DNA from: Pseudomonas fluorescens
GTDB taxonomy: Bacteria > Pseudomonadota > Gammaproteobacteria > Pseudomonadales > Pseudomonadaceae
Direction of reading: 5' to 3'
DNA: 64,000 nt
Assembly (NCBI RefSeq): GCF_902497855.1
Contig: NZ_CABVHU010000002.1
Location: 372,001 to 436,000, forward strand
Shown: positions 1 to 12,427 of the stretch, in pieces
Layout: every line of letters begins with the position of its first letter
Numbering within the stretch: position 1 is the stretch's first letter
The notes under the pieces: generated by a model
What the model was told of the DNA's origin: nothing
The model's input: the letters and a program-made list of their open reading frames with translations, nothing else
Database searches by the model: none
Program-made: the position numbers and the translations under genes

Positions 1-2355
<2,355 letters not shown>

Positions 2356-2676
2356 ATGGTTGAGTCACGGCAAAAAGTTACAAAACCGGAGTTGTACGAA
2401 AGATTGATCGATCGTCTGGGCATGGCCCTGGACGCGGCCAAAACCGCTGACCGGCTGCGCGATGAGCGCCCCTTGGAGCTGGAACTGCGTGGCCTGAGCC
2501 CCGCAGAGTTTGCACTGGTCAAAGCATATCTGGATCGCAGTGAACGTGAATCACACGGATACTTGTCAGAGGCAGTGAAGCAACTCGACGCACCACGTTC
2601 GGCCAAGATCATCTGGCTCAAGGACAAGGTACCTGGCAGGGACGCGGTAAAGGTCCGGTCTTTGCAATTCAAGTAA
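2356..2676 (+). CDS. Conserved hypothetical protein, 106 aa
   Basis: A small, charged, probably helical protein of unknown function. It has no signal peptide, no membrane segment and no cysteine motif, so it is likely cytosolic. The ATG at 2356 is preceded by a purine-rich GAGGTGAGGG that works as a ribosome binding site. The same slot, between leuS and a YdcF-type gene, holds a small hypothetical gene in other pseudomonads (PA3986 as I remember it), which supports it being real. I do not recognise a named domain. Confidence 0.8.
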   Translation: MVESRQKVTKPELYERLIDRLGMALDAAKTADRLRDERPLELELRGLSPAEFALVKAYLDRSERESHGYLSEAVKQLDAPRSAKIIWLKDKVPGRDAVKVRSLQFK

Positions 2677-2783
2677 GGTCACCTGAAGCCATGACCCATG
2701 GTTTTTTAAAGCATATACCTTCCGCATTTGTTGTCGCATCGCGTCAACCCACTTAGGCTTCGGGCATCTTTAGGAGATGCTCG

Positions 2784-3545
2784 ATGCCTTTTCGCTATTT
2801 CATCAAACAACTTCTACTGCCTCCCGGTGTTCTGTTGCTGCTGTTGCTGCTTGCCTGGTGGTTGCGCCGCTCAAGGCCGCGACTGGCGGCTCTGTGCTTT
2901 ACCTTGGGCGTTGGCGGCTTCTGGCTGATGAGCCTGCCGATAGTGGTGGAGTGGAGCGCCAGGGCGCTTGAGCGTGAACCGCCGCTGGCTGGCCATGAAT
3001 GGGCAACATTGGGTCGGCAGGCGGATGCGATCGTGGTGCTGGGGTCGGGGCGCGAGCGTGGCGATCCGGCCTGGGGCGCCGACCAGCCGACCGGCATAGG
3101 CCTGGAGCGCCAGCGCTATGCGGCGCGGCTGGCCAAGGCGTCGGGCTTGCCGATCCTCACCAGTGGTGGCCTGCATTACGGTACCCCGCCAACCGAAGCC
3201 AGGTTGATGGCGGACTCCTTGCTCGATGATTTCGGCGTGACCGTGCGTTGGCAGGAAGGGCGCAGCCGCACGACCTGGGAGAACGCGCAGTTCAGTGCCC
3301 AAGTGTTGCTGCCCCAGGGCATCAAGCGGGTCGTGCTCGTGACGCACGCCTCGCACATGCCGCGGGCGGTCTGGAGTTTCCAGCAGGCAGGGTTCGAGGT
3401 GGTGCCGGCGCCGATGGGGTTTCTAGGGGTGGACAACGCGCGGCCACTGGGCGGCTGGCTGCCGGAGTTCAAGGCGCTCTGGCAGAGCGGGCAGTTGATG
3501 AATGAGGCGGTGGGGCAGATCGGGTATTCGCTGTTTTACCGATAA
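2784..3545 (+). CDS. YdcF family (DUF218) membrane-anchored protein
   Basis: Member of the ElyC/SanA/YdcF (DUF218) family of envelope proteins. ElyC in E. coli affects peptidoglycan and lipid-carrier metabolism, but the exact chemistry of this member is unknown. Two hydrophobic segments occupy about residues 8-24 and 36-56 (LLLPPGVLLLLLLLAWWL; FTLGVGGFWLMSLPIVV). The DUF218 core follows, with the typical DAIVVLGSG near residue 80, a TSGG turn, a TWENAQFS stretch and VLVTHASHMPRA. The start at 2784 has AGGAG at 2771-2775. At 253 aa it is of normal length. A REPIN follows it directly. Confidence 0.88.
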   Translation: MPFRYFIKQLLLPPGVLLLLLLLAWWLRRSRPRLAALCFTLGVGGFWLMSLPIVVEWSARALEREPPLAGHEWATLGRQADAIVVLGSGRERGDPAWGADQPTGIGLERQRYAARLAKASGLPILTSGGLHYGTPPTEARLMADSLLDDFGVTVRWQEGRSRTTWENAQFSAQVLLPQGIKRVVLVTHASHMPRAVWSFQQAGFEVVPAPMGFLGVDNARPLGGWLPEFKALWQSGQLMNEAVGQIGYSLFYR

Positions 3546-3563
3546 CCGAATGGTTATCCACGC

Positions 3564-3657
3564 CCTGTAGGAGCTGGCTTGCCAGCGAAGAGGCCCTTCC
3601 GGTCGACATCATTGTTGGCTGAAAGGGCCTCTTCGCCGGCAAGCCGGCTCCTACAGG
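3564..3657. repeat. REPIN: two inverted REP sequences
   Basis: Two REP palindromes face each other (start CCTGTAGGAGCTGGCTTGCC, end GGCTCCTACAGG) around a short spacer. The inner flanks GAAGAGGCCCTT and AAGGGCCTCTTC also pair, so the whole element can form one long hairpin. The left arm is of the CTGGCTTGCCAG type and the right arm of the CCGGCTTGCCGG type, so the pair is a hybrid. It lies between convergent genes (YdcF-like and lnt). Confidence 0.9.
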
Positions 3658-3674
3658 TTTGATGCGGTGTCAGT

Positions 3675-5198
3675 TCAGACGGTCTTGGCCATTCGATTCG
3701 CAATCAACGCCCAGCCAAACAACAACACGCAAACAACGATCAGCGGCCACGAACGCCATTGCAGGTAAGGCGTCAGGTTGTGCATCGGCACCACTTCGCC
3801 ATACAAGATGCCGCGTTCGAACTGCGGGATCTGCACCGTGATCTGCCCGAACGGGTTGATCAGGCCGGTCACGCCGTTGTTGGTGGCGCGGATCATCCAG
3901 CGTCCGGCTTCCAATGCGCGCATCTGCGCCATCTGCAAATGTTGCAGCGGGCCGATGGAGGTGCCGAACCAGGTGTCGTTGCTGATGGTCAGCAGCAAAT
4001 CGCTACGGGCCGCGAGACTGGCGGCGAATTCCGGATACACCACTTCGTAGCAGATGTAAGGCGCGATCTGATAACCCTTCGCCTGCAGCATCGGCTGATC
4101 GGCAGGGCCGCGGGCGAAGTCCGACATCGGCAAGTCAAAAAAGGCGATCAGCCCGCGCAGCACGTCCTGCAACGGCACATATTCGCCAAACGGCACCAGC
4201 TTCTGCTTGAGGTAGGTGCCATCGCCTTCGCCGACCACGGTGATACCGTTGAAAAAGCGTTTCTGTTGATGCATTTCCTGACGGATCGGTACGCCGGTAA
4301 TCAGGGCGGATTTACGCTCTGCGGCGAAGTCGCCCATCATGTTCAGGTAGCCCTCGGCGGACTCCTTGAGTACCGGGACCGCGGTTTCCGGCCAGATCAA
4401 CAGGTCGACCGGTTTGGAGCTGAAGCTCATGTCGCGGTACAGCGCCAGTTGCGCGTTGAGCTGCGCCGGGTCCCACTTCATGCTCTGTTCGACATTGCCC
4501 TGGATCGCCGCGACGCTCAGTGGCGCCCCCGCCGGGCTGGTCCAGGCATGCTCCTTGAGCGCCATGCCGGCCACCCATGGGCCGATCATCAGCAGCACGC
4601 CAGCGGCGATGAAGCCTTTACGAGCGGTTTTCACCAAGGGTAACGCGTTGTAGAGCAGCGCAGCGGTCAGGGCCAGGGTAAAGGAAATCAGCCACATCCC
4701 GCCGACGGGCGCGAGCCCGGACAGTGGGCCATCGAGTTGGCTGTAACCGGAATAGAGCCATGGGAAGCCGGTGAGAAACCAGCCACGAAAGGCCTCCTGG
4801 GCGACCCACAGCGCGGCGAACGCCAGGGCATCGGCCAGCGGCGCTTCGTTGCGGCGCAGCCAGCGCACCCAGATCCAGGCGGGCAGGGCGAAGAACCAGG
4901 CAATCGCCGCCGTGAAGATCAGCATCAGGAAGCCGGCCAGTAGCACCGAAGCGCCACCGAAGTGGTGGATGCTGTAGTAAATCCAACTGGTACCGGCGCC
5001 AAACAGCCCAAAACCGAAACACCAGCCGCGGCCCAGGGCCTGGCGGGGGTTCAGTTCACGTAAACCGGCATAGAACAAACCGACCGCCAGCAATGCCAGT
5101 GGCCAGATATCGAACGGCGCCAGGGCCAGGGTGGTGATTGCACCGGCCGCCACGGCCAGCAGGTTACCGGGCCAGCCGGGGCGGGTGATCCAATGCAT
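3675..5198 (-). CDS. lnt: Apolipoprotein N-acyltransferase
   Basis: Inner-membrane enzyme that adds the third acyl chain to the N-terminal Cys of lipoproteins, using phospholipid as donor. The first about 215 residues contain several membrane helices. The carbon-nitrogen hydrolase (nitrilase) domain follows. The expected catalytic triad is visible: E271 in WPETAVP, K333 in LKQKLVPFGEY and C383 in YICYEVVYPE. A final membrane helix lies near the C-terminus. Length 507 aa is normal. It is the last gene of a phoH-like/ybeY/corC/lnt operon, 15 bp after corC, the usual gammaproteobacterial order. Confidence 0.96.
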   Translation of the reverse strand: MHWITRPGWPGNLLAVAAGAITTLALAPFDIWPLALLAVGLFYAGLRELNPRQALGRGWCFGFGLFGAGTSWIYYSIHHFGGASVLLAGFLMLIFTAAIAWFFALPAWIWVRWLRRNEAPLADALAFAALWVAQEAFRGWFLTGFPWLYSGYSQLDGPLSGLAPVGGMWLISFTLALTAALLYNALPLVKTARKGFIAAGVLLMIGPWVAGMALKEHAWTSPAGAPLSVAAIQGNVEQSMKWDPAQLNAQLALYRDMSFSSKPVDLLIWPETAVPVLKESAEGYLNMMGDFAAERKSALITGVPIRQEMHQQKRFFNGITVVGEGDGTYLKQKLVPFGEYVPLQDVLRGLIAFFDLPMSDFARGPADQPMLQAKGYQIAPYICYEVVYPEFAASLAARSDLLLTISNDTWFGTSIGPLQHLQMAQMRALEAGRWMIRATNNGVTGLINPFGQITVQIPQFERGILYGEVVPMHNLTPYLQWRSWPLIVVCVLLFGWALIANRMAKTV

Positions 5199-5213
5199 TT
5201 CTATCCTTAGGTG

Positions 5214-6053
5214 TTACCGGGCAATAGGCGTCAGGCGCAGCAAGTGAATCCGACGGCTGTCGGCGTTCAGGATGCGGAAGCGATAAGGGCCGATTTCAGT
5301 GATTTCGTTGCGTTTTGGCAGATGCCCGAACGCACTCATCACGAGGCCGCCGACGGTGTCGAACTCGTCATCGGAGAATTGGCTGTCGAAGAACTCGTTG
5401 AAGTTCTCGATCGGCGTGAGGGCCTTGATCAGGAAGTCGCCGCTGGGCAGTGGCTTGATGTAGCTGTCCTCTTCGACGTCGTGCTCGTCTTCGATGTCGC
5501 CGACGATCTGTTCCAGCACGTCTTCGATGGTTACCAGGCCCGCCACACCGCCGTACTCGTCGATGACGATGGCCATGTGGTTGTGGTTGGCGCGGAACTC
5601 GCGCAGCAGCACATTCAGGCGCTTGGACTCGGGCACGAAAGTGGCCGGGCGCAGCAGGTCCTTGATGTTGAAGTTGTCGCCGTTCTCCTTGAGGATCAAC
5701 GGCAGCAAGTCCTTGGCCAGCAACACGCCCATCACGTCATCGTGGCTTTCGCCGATGACCGGGTAGCGGGAGTGGGCCGAATCGACCACGGCAGGCAGGA
5801 ACTCGCGGGGAGTCTGGGTCGCCTTGATGCTGATCATCTGCGAGCGCGGGACCATGATGTCCCGTACTTGCAGGTCTGCAACCTGGATGGCTCCTTCGAC
5901 GATGGCCAGCGCTTCGCTGTCCAGCAGTTTGTTCTGGTGTGCATCGCGCAGCAGCTCCAGCAGCTCCTGGCGGTTCTTCGGCTCGTGGGCAAAAGCCTGG
6001 GTGAGCTTACCCAGCCATGACTTTTGCCCGTTGCTCGATCGATCTTCGCTCAT
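5214..6053 (-). CDS. corC: CorC/HlyC family protein with paired CBS domains
   Basis: A 279-aa protein with a CBS pair (about residues 65-190: VRDIMVPRSQM and the Bateman signature GLVTIEDVLEQIVGDIEDE) and a C-terminal CorC_HlyC domain (GLVMSAFGHLPKRNEI). It has no transmembrane part, like E. coli YbeX/CorC. The family has been linked to Mg/Co efflux, and with YbeY to ribosome metabolism. It sits between ybeY (5-bp gap) and lnt (15-bp gap) in one operon. Start MSEDRSS at 6053 fits the family. Confidence 0.93.
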   Translation of the reverse strand: MSEDRSSNGQKSWLGKLTQAFAHEPKNRQELLELLRDAHQNKLLDSEALAIVEGAIQVADLQVRDIMVPRSQMISIKATQTPREFLPAVVDSAHSRYPVIGESHDDVMGVLLAKDLLPLILKENGDNFNIKDLLRPATFVPESKRLNVLLREFRANHNHMAIVIDEYGGVAGLVTIEDVLEQIVGDIEDEHDVEEDSYIKPLPSGDFLIKALTPIENFNEFFDSQFSDDEFDTVGGLVMSAFGHLPKRNEITEIGPYRFRILNADSRRIHLLRLTPIAR

Positions 6054-6058
6054 AGCGA

Positions 6059-6553
6059 TTACTCTGAATCCTTTGTTGTGACGATAGGGGGTGCGTCTGT
6101 TTCGTCGTCCGCATACGGGTCCGGGTGACCCAGCTCTGCAAGCAACGTTCGTTCCAGTGCTTCCATTTCTTCAGCCTCGTCGTCATCCATATGGTCGTAA
6201 CCCAGCAGATGCAAGCAGCCGTGGATGACCAGATGCGCCCAGTGGGCGTCGAGCGCCTTGCCCTGTTCGGCGGCTTCGCGCTCGACCACGGCCACGCAGA
6301 TCACCAGATCGCCGAGCAGCGGGATGTCGAGAAACTCGTCGGGCACATCGGCAGGAAACGACAGGACGTTGGTGGCGTAATCCTTGTGTCGCCAGGTGCT
6401 GTTCAGTTCGCGGGCCTCTTCTTCATCGACCAGGCGAATGGTCATTTCGGAATCGGCAGTACGCTGGCGCAGGGCCAGTTCGCACCATTGGCGGAACTTG
6501 GCTTCACTGGGGGCGGTGCCCCGGCTTTCAAGCTGCAGATCAAGCTCAAGCAT
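6059..6553 (-). CDS. ybeY: Endoribonuclease YbeY
   Basis: Zinc-dependent endoribonuclease involved in 16S rRNA 3'-end maturation and late 70S quality control. The signature metal site [11 protein letters not shown] is complete. I chose the ATG at 6553 ([10 protein letters not shown]), giving 164 aa as in the family; a longer reading from 6592 would add 13 unrelated residues. The start overlaps the end of the upstream PhoH-like gene by 8 bp, indicating translational coupling. Confidence 0.94.
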   Translation of the reverse strand: MLELDLQLESRGTAPSEAKFRQWCELALRQRTADSEMTIRLVDEEEARELNSTWRHKDYATNVLSFPADVPDEFLDIPLLGDLVICVAVVEREAAEQGKALDAHWAHLVIHGCLHLLGYDHMDDDEAEEMEALERTLLAELGHPDPYADDETDAPPIVTTKDSE

Positions 6554-7562
6554 CGTGGCGATTGTCCCTGGAAGAGAACTTCGCCGGTTCATCGGCCACG
6601 CGATTCTCGAAGCGCTCGTAGGCTTCGACGATACGCTGCACCAGTGGGTGGCGCACGACGTCCTTGGGCTGGAAGTGGGTGAAACTGATGCCCGGCACGT
6701 CCTTGAGCACCTCGATCACGTGGTGCAGCCCGGACTTGGTGCCTTTCGGCAGGTCGACCTGGGTGATGTCACCGGTGATGACCGCGGTGGAACCGAAGCC
6801 GATCCGGGTCAGGAACATTTTCATCTGCTCGACCGTGGTGTTCTGGCTTTCGTCGAGGATGATGAAGCTGTTGTTCAGCGTACGACCGCGCATGTAGGCC
6901 AGCGGCGCGACTTCAATGACCTGGCGCTCGATCAGCTTGGCTACATGTTCGAAGCCGAGCATTTCGTAGAGTGCGTCGTAGAGCGGGCGCAGGTACGGGT
7001 CGATCTTCTGCGACAGGTCGCCGGGCAGGAAACCGAGCTTTTCGCCCGCTTCCACTGCCGGGCGCACCAGCAGGATGCGGCGAATCTGCTCGCGTTCCAG
7101 CGCGTCTACCGCGCAGGCAACGGCCAGATAGGTCTTGCCGGTACCGGCCGGGCCGATGCCGAAATTGATGTCGTTCCCCAGTACTTCCTTCACGTAGCGC
7201 AACTGATTCAAGCCGCGAGGGCGAATCATGCCTTTTTTGGTGCGCAGGGCGACGGACGGTTCGGCGGGGGAGTGGTTGTCCAGCTCTTCGACGGCCGATT
7301 CCTGCAGGAACAGGTGAACCATGTCCGGCGACAGCTCGGTACCCTTGGTTTCCCGGTACAGGCGACGCAGCAGGTTTTCCGCGGAGGTGGTGTGTTTGGG
7401 CTCGCCGATCAGTTCGAACTGGTTTCCGCGGTTACGGATCTCGATGGTCAGGCGCTGTTCGATCAAGCGCAGATGCTCGTCGAATTGCCCGCACAGATTG
7501 GCGAAGCGGCGAGCTTCAAAGGGCTCGAGGATGAAACGATGTGGTTCTATGGGTGCGTTCAA
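6546..7562 (-). CDS. PhoH-like ATPase (YbeZ/PhoL type)
   Basis: P-loop ATPase of the PhoH family that partners with YbeY in RNA metabolism. Walker A is [11 protein letters not shown], and the Walker B region reads [16 protein letters not shown] ([13 protein letters not shown]). I chose a TTG start at 7562, just before [13 protein letters not shown], because family members start there. It gives 338 aa, close to E. coli YbeZ. Codons further upstream run into the REPIN at 7665-7758. It heads the operon with ybeY, corC and lnt. The start codon is the main uncertainty. Confidence 0.9.
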   Translation of the reverse strand: MNAPIEPHRFILEPFEARRFANLCGQFDEHLRLIEQRLTIEIRNRGNQFELIGEPKHTTSAENLLRRLYRETKGTELSPDMVHLFLQESAVEELDNHSPAEPSVALRTKKGMIRPRGLNQLRYVKEVLGNDINFGIGPAGTGKTYLAVACAVDALEREQIRRILLVRPAVEAGEKLGFLPGDLSQKIDPYLRPLYDALYEMLGFEHVAKLIERQVIEVAPLAYMRGRTLNNSFIILDESQNTTVEQMKMFLTRIGFGSTAVITGDITQVDLPKGTKSGLHHVIEVLKDVPGISFTHFQPKDVVRHPLVQRIVEAYERFENRVADEPAKFSSRDNRHDA

Positions 7563-7664
7563 GGTCGTATTTAGCCGCCCTGGGGCAATTGAGATGAAAT
7601 CAAGGATAACGCCAGTGGGCTGGGTGCGAAAGCTCTTAAATAATCCAGCGCCAATCACCATCCC

Positions 7665-7758
7665 TTGTAGGAGCGAGGCTTGCCCGCGAAGAACGTTAAC
7701 GCGGTCAGTCAGGTAGAACAGCAGTGTTGCCTTCGCGGGCAAGCCTCGCTCCTACAGG
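7665..7758. repeat. REPIN
   Basis: Inverted pair of REPs of the GAGCGAGGCTTGCCCGCGAA type (left TTGTAGGAGCGAGG, right CCTCGCTCCTACAGG). It lies between miaB and the PhoH-like gene, which both run on the minus strand, and so sits in the leader of the PhoH-like operon. Confidence 0.9.
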
Positions 7759-7769
7759 TCAGGCGGCGG

Positions 7770-9098
7770 TTATTGGATCAGGGAACCCCGCAGCGAGTGC
7801 GGCTGTGCGGCATCGATGTGCACATCGGCGAACTGCCCGATCAAGGTAGGAGTGTCGCAGCGGAAGTTGACGATACGGTTATTCTCGGTCCGGCCTTGCA
7901 GTTCGCCAGGGTCTTTTTTCGAATAATCGGTCACCAGGATCCGCTGGATCGATCCGACCATTTGTCGGCTGATCTCGAAACCTTGCTGGTTCAGGCGATG
8001 TTGCAGGGTGTTCAGGCGCTCTTTTTTCAGGGCTTCCGGCGTATCGTCGGCCAGGTCGGCCGCCGGCGTCCCCGGACGCTGGCTGTAGACGAACGAGTAG
8101 GAGAAGTCGAAACCGACGTCTTCGATCAATTTCATGGTCTGTTCGAAGTCTTTTTCGGTCTCGCCCGGGAAGCCGACGATGAAGTCCGAGCTGATGCAAA
8201 TCCCCGGCACGGCGGCCCGCAGCTTGCGCAGTTTGGATTTGTATTCCAGCGCGGTGTGGTTGCGCTTCATTGCCGACAGAATGCGGTCAGAGCCCGATTG
8301 CACCGGCAAGTGCAGGTGTTTCACCAGTTCCGGCACGTCGGCATGCGCCTGGATCAGGCTGTCGGAGAACTCCAGCGGGTGCGAGGTGGTATAGCGGATG
8401 CGGTCGATCCCATCGACGGCGGCCACCACCCGGATCAGCTCGGCCAGATCCGCCAGGCGACCATCGTGGGTTGTTCCGCGATAACCGTTGACGTTCTGAC
8501 CCAGCAGCGTCACTTCGCGCACGCCGTTTTCGGCCAGGTGAATGATCTCGGCAATCACGTCGTCGAACGGGCGACTGACCTCTTCGCCTCGGGTATAGGG
8601 CACCACGCAGAACGTGCAGTACTTGCTGCAACCTTCCATCACCGACACATAGGCGCTCGGGCCATCGATGCGCGGCTCGGGCAGGTGGTCGAATTTTTCG
8701 ATTTCCGGGAACGAGACGTCCACTTGCGGCAACTTGGTGGCGCGGGCGGCGTCGATCATTTCCGGGAGACGGTGCAGGGTTTGCGGGCCGAACACCACGT
8801 CGACATACGGCGCCCGGTCACGGATGGCGGCGCCTTCCTGGCTGGCCACGCAACCGCCGACGGCGATCACCATTTCAGGGTTGGCCAGTTTCAGTTCGCG
8901 CCAACGGCCGAGCTGGGAGTACACCCGGTCCTGGGCGCGTTCGCGAATCGAGCAGGTGTTGAGCAGGATCACGTCGGCGTCTTCAGCGCGGGCGGTGACT
9001 TCCAGGGCCTGATGTTCACCCAGCAGATCGACCATGCGCGAGCTGTCGTACTCGTTCATCTGGCAACCGTGGGTTTCGATGTAAAGCTTCTTGGCCAT
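7770..9098 (-). CDS. miaB: tRNA-2-methylthio-N6-dimethylallyladenosine synthase
   Basis: Radical SAM methylthiotransferase that converts i6A37 to ms2i6A37 in tRNAs reading UNN codons. The UPF0004 domain has its cluster cysteines at C12, C49 and C83. The radical SAM motif CSKYCTFC gives C157, C161 and C164. A TRAM domain ends the protein. I chose the ATG at 9098 ([17 protein letters not shown]), giving 442 aa. The ATG at 9110 (MTLSMAKK) is a possible alternative. Neither has a strong Shine-Dalgarno sequence. It is divergent from the DUF1820 gene. Confidence 0.95.
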   Translation of the reverse strand: MAKKLYIETHGCQMNEYDSSRMVDLLGEHQALEVTARAEDADVILLNTCSIRERAQDRVYSQLGRWRELKLANPEMVIAVGGCVASQEGAAIRDRAPYVDVVFGPQTLHRLPEMIDAARATKLPQVDVSFPEIEKFDHLPEPRIDGPSAYVSVMEGCSKYCTFCVVPYTRGEEVSRPFDDVIAEIIHLAENGVREVTLLGQNVNGYRGTTHDGRLADLAELIRVVAAVDGIDRIRYTTSHPLEFSDSLIQAHADVPELVKHLHLPVQSGSDRILSAMKRNHTALEYKSKLRKLRAAVPGICISSDFIVGFPGETEKDFEQTMKLIEDVGFDFSYSFVYSQRPGTPAADLADDTPEALKKERLNTLQHRLNQQGFEISRQMVGSIQRILVTDYSKKDPGELQGRTENNRIVNFRCDTPTLIGQFADVHIDAAQPHSLRGSLIQ

Positions 9099-9230
9099 GG
9101 ATAGAGTCATCACGTGATTCAAAGAACCGCGCATTATAGGGAACATGTCCCAAGGTTCCTACCGCTGTGCGTCCGGTGGCTATGCTATAGTTCGCGCCCT
9201 CATTTCTATCCCCGATGTGTTTCGCCTGCC

Positions 9231-9560
9231 ATGACCAAACGTGAAGCTCCAATCTACAAGGTGATTTTCCTCAATCAGGGCCAGGTGTACGAAATGTACG
9301 CCAAGCAGATCTATCAAAGTGATCTGTGGGGCTTCCTGGAAGTGGAAGAGTTCGTCTTTGGCGAGCGCACCCAGGTGGTCGTCGATCCTAGCGAAGAGAA
9401 GCTCAAGGCTCAGTTCGAAGGCGTCGTGCGCAGCTTTGTGCCGATGCATTCGATCGTGCGCATCGACGAAGTCGAACGCCTAGGTACACCGAAAATCAGC
9501 GAAGCCCGCGGCGCGGTCGGCAATGTCATGCCGTTTCCGATGCCGATGCCTGAGAAGTAG
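9231..9560 (+). CDS. DUF1820 family protein
   Basis: Conserved small protein (109 aa) of gammaproteobacteria with unknown function. From the ATG at 9231 it reads MTKREAPIYKVIFLNQGQVY; the words QVYEMYAKQIYQSDLWGFLEVEEFVFGE are typical of DUF1820. No signal peptide or membrane segment is seen. It ends in a proline/methionine-rich tail (MPFPMPMPEK). It is divergent from miaB, sharing a 132-bp promoter gap. Confidence 0.88.
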   Translation: MTKREAPIYKVIFLNQGQVYEMYAKQIYQSDLWGFLEVEEFVFGERTQVVVDPSEEKLKAQFEGVVRSFVPMHSIVRIDEVERLGTPKISEARGAVGNVMPFPMPMPEK

Positions 9561-9581
9561 TAGTCAAGACCGAGTCGCCTC

Positions 9582-9666
9582 ATTCGCTGGCAAGCCAGCT
9601 CCTACATGACCGCATTCTCATGAAAGAACGCGATCCCCTGTAGGAGCTGGCTTGCCAGCGAAGGGG
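9582..9666. repeat. REP pair in outward orientation
   Basis: Two REPs of the CTGGCTTGCCAG type in the opposite arrangement to the usual REPIN: TTCGCTGGCAAGCC first and CTGTAGGAGCTGG second, with about 30 bp between. It lies between convergent genes and may serve as a transcript end. Confidence 0.85.
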
Positions 9667-9687
9667 CCAGAAAGATCAATACAAAAA

Positions 9688-10242
9688 TCAGGGCAGTGGC
9701 GAGAAAGGCGTACGCCCATCGGCGCTCTGCAATTCCATCAGGTATTTACGGAAAATCTGCCCGAGCACCTGGGTTGCCACCTCAAGTTCTTCCCGAGGCA
9801 TCTTCTCGGCCACTTCATCCGCCGTATCCAGCGCCTCTTCAGCGCCATTGACCGCCGCCATTTTCAGCACGATATACGCCTGGACGTTATTGGCCGGCAC
9901 GCCTTCGCCGTGGAAAAACATGGTGCCCAGTTTGAACTGTGCCTGGGCGTGGCCTTGCAGCGAGGCTTTTTCGAAGTAGCTCAGGGCTTTTTTGAGGTCG
10001 CGCGGCGAATTTTTTCCGTCGTAGTAGAACTCACCCAGCTCGTATTGCGCTTGCGCATCCCCTTCATCCGACGCTTTCTGGCAGGCCGCGAGTGCCTGAG
10101 CCAGATCTTGTGGCTGAGTATTGAGGGTGCAGCGACCCATCGCTGGGATTAACAACGAGTTGCCGCCTGCCTGTGCGAGCGCGAGCAGGGGCTGAAGGAG
10201 CAACAGGCAGCCCAATGCAAGGGTGCGGCCGGTGCGGTTCAT
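9688..10242 (-). CDS. Sel1/TPR-repeat exported protein
   Basis: A 184-aa protein with an N-terminal signal peptide (MNRTGRTLALGCLLLLQPLLALAQA, cleavage after AQA), so probably periplasmic. Two Sel1-like repeats are clear: AQAQYELGEFYYDG and AQAQFKLGTMFFHGEG, with a third weaker copy. Such repeats mediate protein-protein contacts; no enzyme function is expected. I prefer the ATG at 10242 over the upstream one at 10305, because the signal peptide begins there. The gene order beside hemL matches PA3978 as I remember it. Confidence 0.85.
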   Translation of the reverse strand: MNRTGRTLALGCLLLLQPLLALAQAGGNSLLIPAMGRCTLNTQPQDLAQALAACQKASDEGDAQAQYELGEFYYDGKNSPRDLKKALSYFEKASLQGHAQAQFKLGTMFFHGEGVPANNVQAYIVLKMAAVNGAEEALDTADEVAEKMPREELEVATQVLGQIFRKYLMELQSADGRTPFSPLP

Positions 10243-10425
10243 GGGTATCGACTTACCTCTGGAGGGGCGCGCGGACCCATCGAGGGGGATCCAATAAGCG
10301 CGCATTATGAAATAAGCAGGGCCAACCTTACAAAGTCTTTACTCGTTTTTCTGCTGCGCGGGGAATATATCGATCACTTTGCCGGGGATTATTAGCAGGT
10401 GCGTAGGAAAAAGGGTGGAAGTGTA

Positions 10426-10460
10426 GGAAAAAGCTGACGCTGGCAATGGCCAACGTCAGC
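10426..10460 (-). terminator. Rho-independent terminator after hemL
   Basis: On the minus strand GCTGACG pairs with CGTCAGC (arms 10454-10460 and 10433-10439), with TTGGCCATTGCCAA-like pairs extending the stem. A run of T follows (AAAAA at 10428-10432 on the plus strand). It lies 10 bp after the hemL stop codon. Confidence 0.85.
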
Positions 10461-10469
10461 GGCCCCGGG

Positions 10470-11753
10470 TTATTTCAAGGCGGCGAATGCGCGCTCGGCA
10501 GCATCCAGCGTCAATTTCAGCTCGGTTTCGCCATGGGCGATCGACGTGAAGCCGGCTTCGAACGCACTTGGCGCCAGGTACACGCCACCTTCCAGCATCA
10601 GGTGGAAGAAACGCTTGAACAGATTGGCGTCGCTGGACATCACGTCATCGAAGGTCACGATGTCATCGGCGCCGCTGAAATACAGACCGAACATGCCACC
10701 GGCCTGGGTGGTCACGAACGGGATGCCTGCTGCATCGGCACGTTGTTGCAGGCCATCGAGCAGGCGGCTGGTGTAGTCGCTCAATTCATCGTGGAAGCCA
10801 GGACGGCTGATCAGGCGCAGCGTCGTCAGGCCGGCCGCCATCGCCAGCGGATTACCCGACAAGGTGCCCGCCTGGTAGACCGGGCCCAGTGGCGCGATGT
10901 GCGACATGATTTCGCGTTTGCCGCCGAAGCAACCGACCGGCATGCCGCCTCCGATGATCTTGCCAAAGGTGCTCAGGTCTGGCGTTACGCCGTAGTGGGC
11001 CTGGGCACCGCCGAGGGCGACACGGAAACCGGTCATCACTTCGTCGAAAATCAGCACCACGCCGTGCTTGTCGCACAGGGTCCGCAGGCCTTCGAGGAAA
11101 CCCGGTGCGGGCGGTACGCAGTTCATATTGCCGGCCACCGGCTCGACGATGATGCAGGCCACGTCCTGGCCGACTTCGGCGAGCAGGGTTTCAACGGCGT
11201 CGATGTCGTTGAACGGCAGGGTCAGCGTATGTTTGGCGAAGGCTGCCGGCACACCGGCGGAGCTCGGCACGCCCTGGGTCAGCGCGCCGGAGCCGGCCTT
11301 GACCAGCAGGCTGTCGGAGTGGCCGTGGTAGCAGCCTTCGAACTTGATGATGCTGTCGCGACCGGTGAAACCACGGGCCAGGCGAATGGCGCTCATGGTC
11401 GCCTCGGTGCCTGAGCTGACCATGCGCACCATTTCCATCGATGGCACGATCGAGCAGACCAGGTCGGCCATCTGGGTTTCCATCTCGGTCGGGGCGCCGT
11501 AGGACAGGCCGTGCTCAAGCTGTTTACGCACCGCGTCCAGTACATCCGGGTGGCTGTGACCGAGAATCATCGGCCCCCAGGAACCGACGTAATCCACATA
11601 GCGCTTGTCGTCTTCGTCGGTGACGTAGGCGCCTTCGGCGTGTTTGAAGAACAAAGGCGTGCCGCCAACGCTCTTGAATGCGCGAACAGGCGAGTTCACG
11701 CCACCGGGAATGTGTTTCTGGGCATTGGCAAACAGCGTTTCGGAACGAGACAT
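10470..11753 (-). CDS. hemL: Glutamate-1-semialdehyde 2,1-aminomutase
   Basis: PLP enzyme of the C5 heme pathway that converts glutamate-1-semialdehyde to 5-aminolevulinate. Length 427 aa. The PLP lysine is K265 in [13 protein letters not shown], and the DEVMTGFR motif lies upstream at about 237-244. The start [26 protein letters not shown] is the classical HemL N-terminus. It is the third gene of thiD-thiE-hemL, 18 bp after thiE, and ends in a clear terminator. Confidence 0.97.
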   Translation of the reverse strand: MSRSETLFANAQKHIPGGVNSPVRAFKSVGGTPLFFKHAEGAYVTDEDDKRYVDYVGSWGPMILGHSHPDVLDAVRKQLEHGLSYGAPTEMETQMADLVCSIVPSMEMVRMVSSGTEATMSAIRLARGFTGRDSIIKFEGCYHGHSDSLLVKAGSGALTQGVPSSAGVPAAFAKHTLTLPFNDIDAVETLLAEVGQDVACIIVEPVAGNMNCVPPAPGFLEGLRTLCDKHGVVLIFDEVMTGFRVALGGAQAHYGVTPDLSTFGKIIGGGMPVGCFGGKREIMSHIAPLGPVYQAGTLSGNPLAMAAGLTTLRLISRPGFHDELSDYTSRLLDGLQQRADAAGIPFVTTQAGGMFGLYFSGADDIVTFDDVMSSDANLFKRFFHLMLEGGVYLAPSAFEAGFTSIAHGETELKLTLDAAERAFAALK

Positions 11754-11771
11754 GATCGGGCTCTCAAAAAA

Positions 11772-12395
11772 TCAGGATTTGAACAATTCGTTGAATGCGC
11801 GGGCGCGGCGTGTCACTTCAGCCGTGCTCTCGGCGCCAAACAGGCCATGGACCACCGCCAGCAGATCGACCCCATGGGCCACCAGTGGGCCGGCATTATC
11901 CAGGGTGATGCCGCCAATCGCGCAGATCGGCAGGTGCAGTTTGCTGCGAGCCTGGTCGAGCAGTTCGAGGCTGCAGGTCGGTGCGCCGGGTTTGGTGTTG
12001 GAGTTGAAGAAACGACCGAAGGCGACGTAACTGGCGCCTTCCTTCGCTGCTTGCTCAGCGAGGTCGAGTTGCGCATGGCAGGTGGAACCGATGATCGCCT
12101 GGCGACCGAGCAGCGCGCGGGCCGGGGTCAGTGGCCCGTCGGTCTGGCCCAGGTGCACCCCGACGTTCAGGCGTGCGGCCAGTTCGGCGTCGTCATTGAT
12201 GATCAGTCGGGTCTTGTAGCGTTCGCACAGATCGCGCAGGGCTTGGGCTTCACGCAGGCGGCGGGCCTCGTCGCTGCTCTTGTCGCGGTATTGCAGCAGG
12301 GTGACGCCGCCTTCCAGCGCCGCCTCCACGTACGACAGAAATCTACCGGCCAGCAACTGGCTGTCGGTAATGGCGTAAAGGCCACGTAGTTTCAT
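11772..12395 (-). CDS. thiE: Thiamine-phosphate synthase
   Basis: Joins HMP-PP with thiazole phosphate to make thiamine monophosphate. TIM barrel of 207 aa with the family landmarks LLQYRDK (about residues 35-41), [26 protein letters not shown] and GIGGIT-like AIGGITLDN. It lies 32 bp after thiD and 18 bp before hemL in one operon. The start [11 protein letters not shown] is typical. Confidence 0.95.
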   Translation of the reverse strand: MKLRGLYAITDSQLLAGRFLSYVEAALEGGVTLLQYRDKSSDEARRLREAQALRDLCERYKTRLIINDDAELAARLNVGVHLGQTDGPLTPARALLGRQAIIGSTCHAQLDLAEQAAKEGASYVAFGRFFNSNTKPGAPTCSLELLDQARSKLHLPICAIGGITLDNAGPLVAHGVDLLAVVHGLFGAESTAEVTRRARAFNELFKS

Positions 12396-12427
12396 CGGAC
12401 AAGCCTCTGCGCTTCACGCATCAAAAG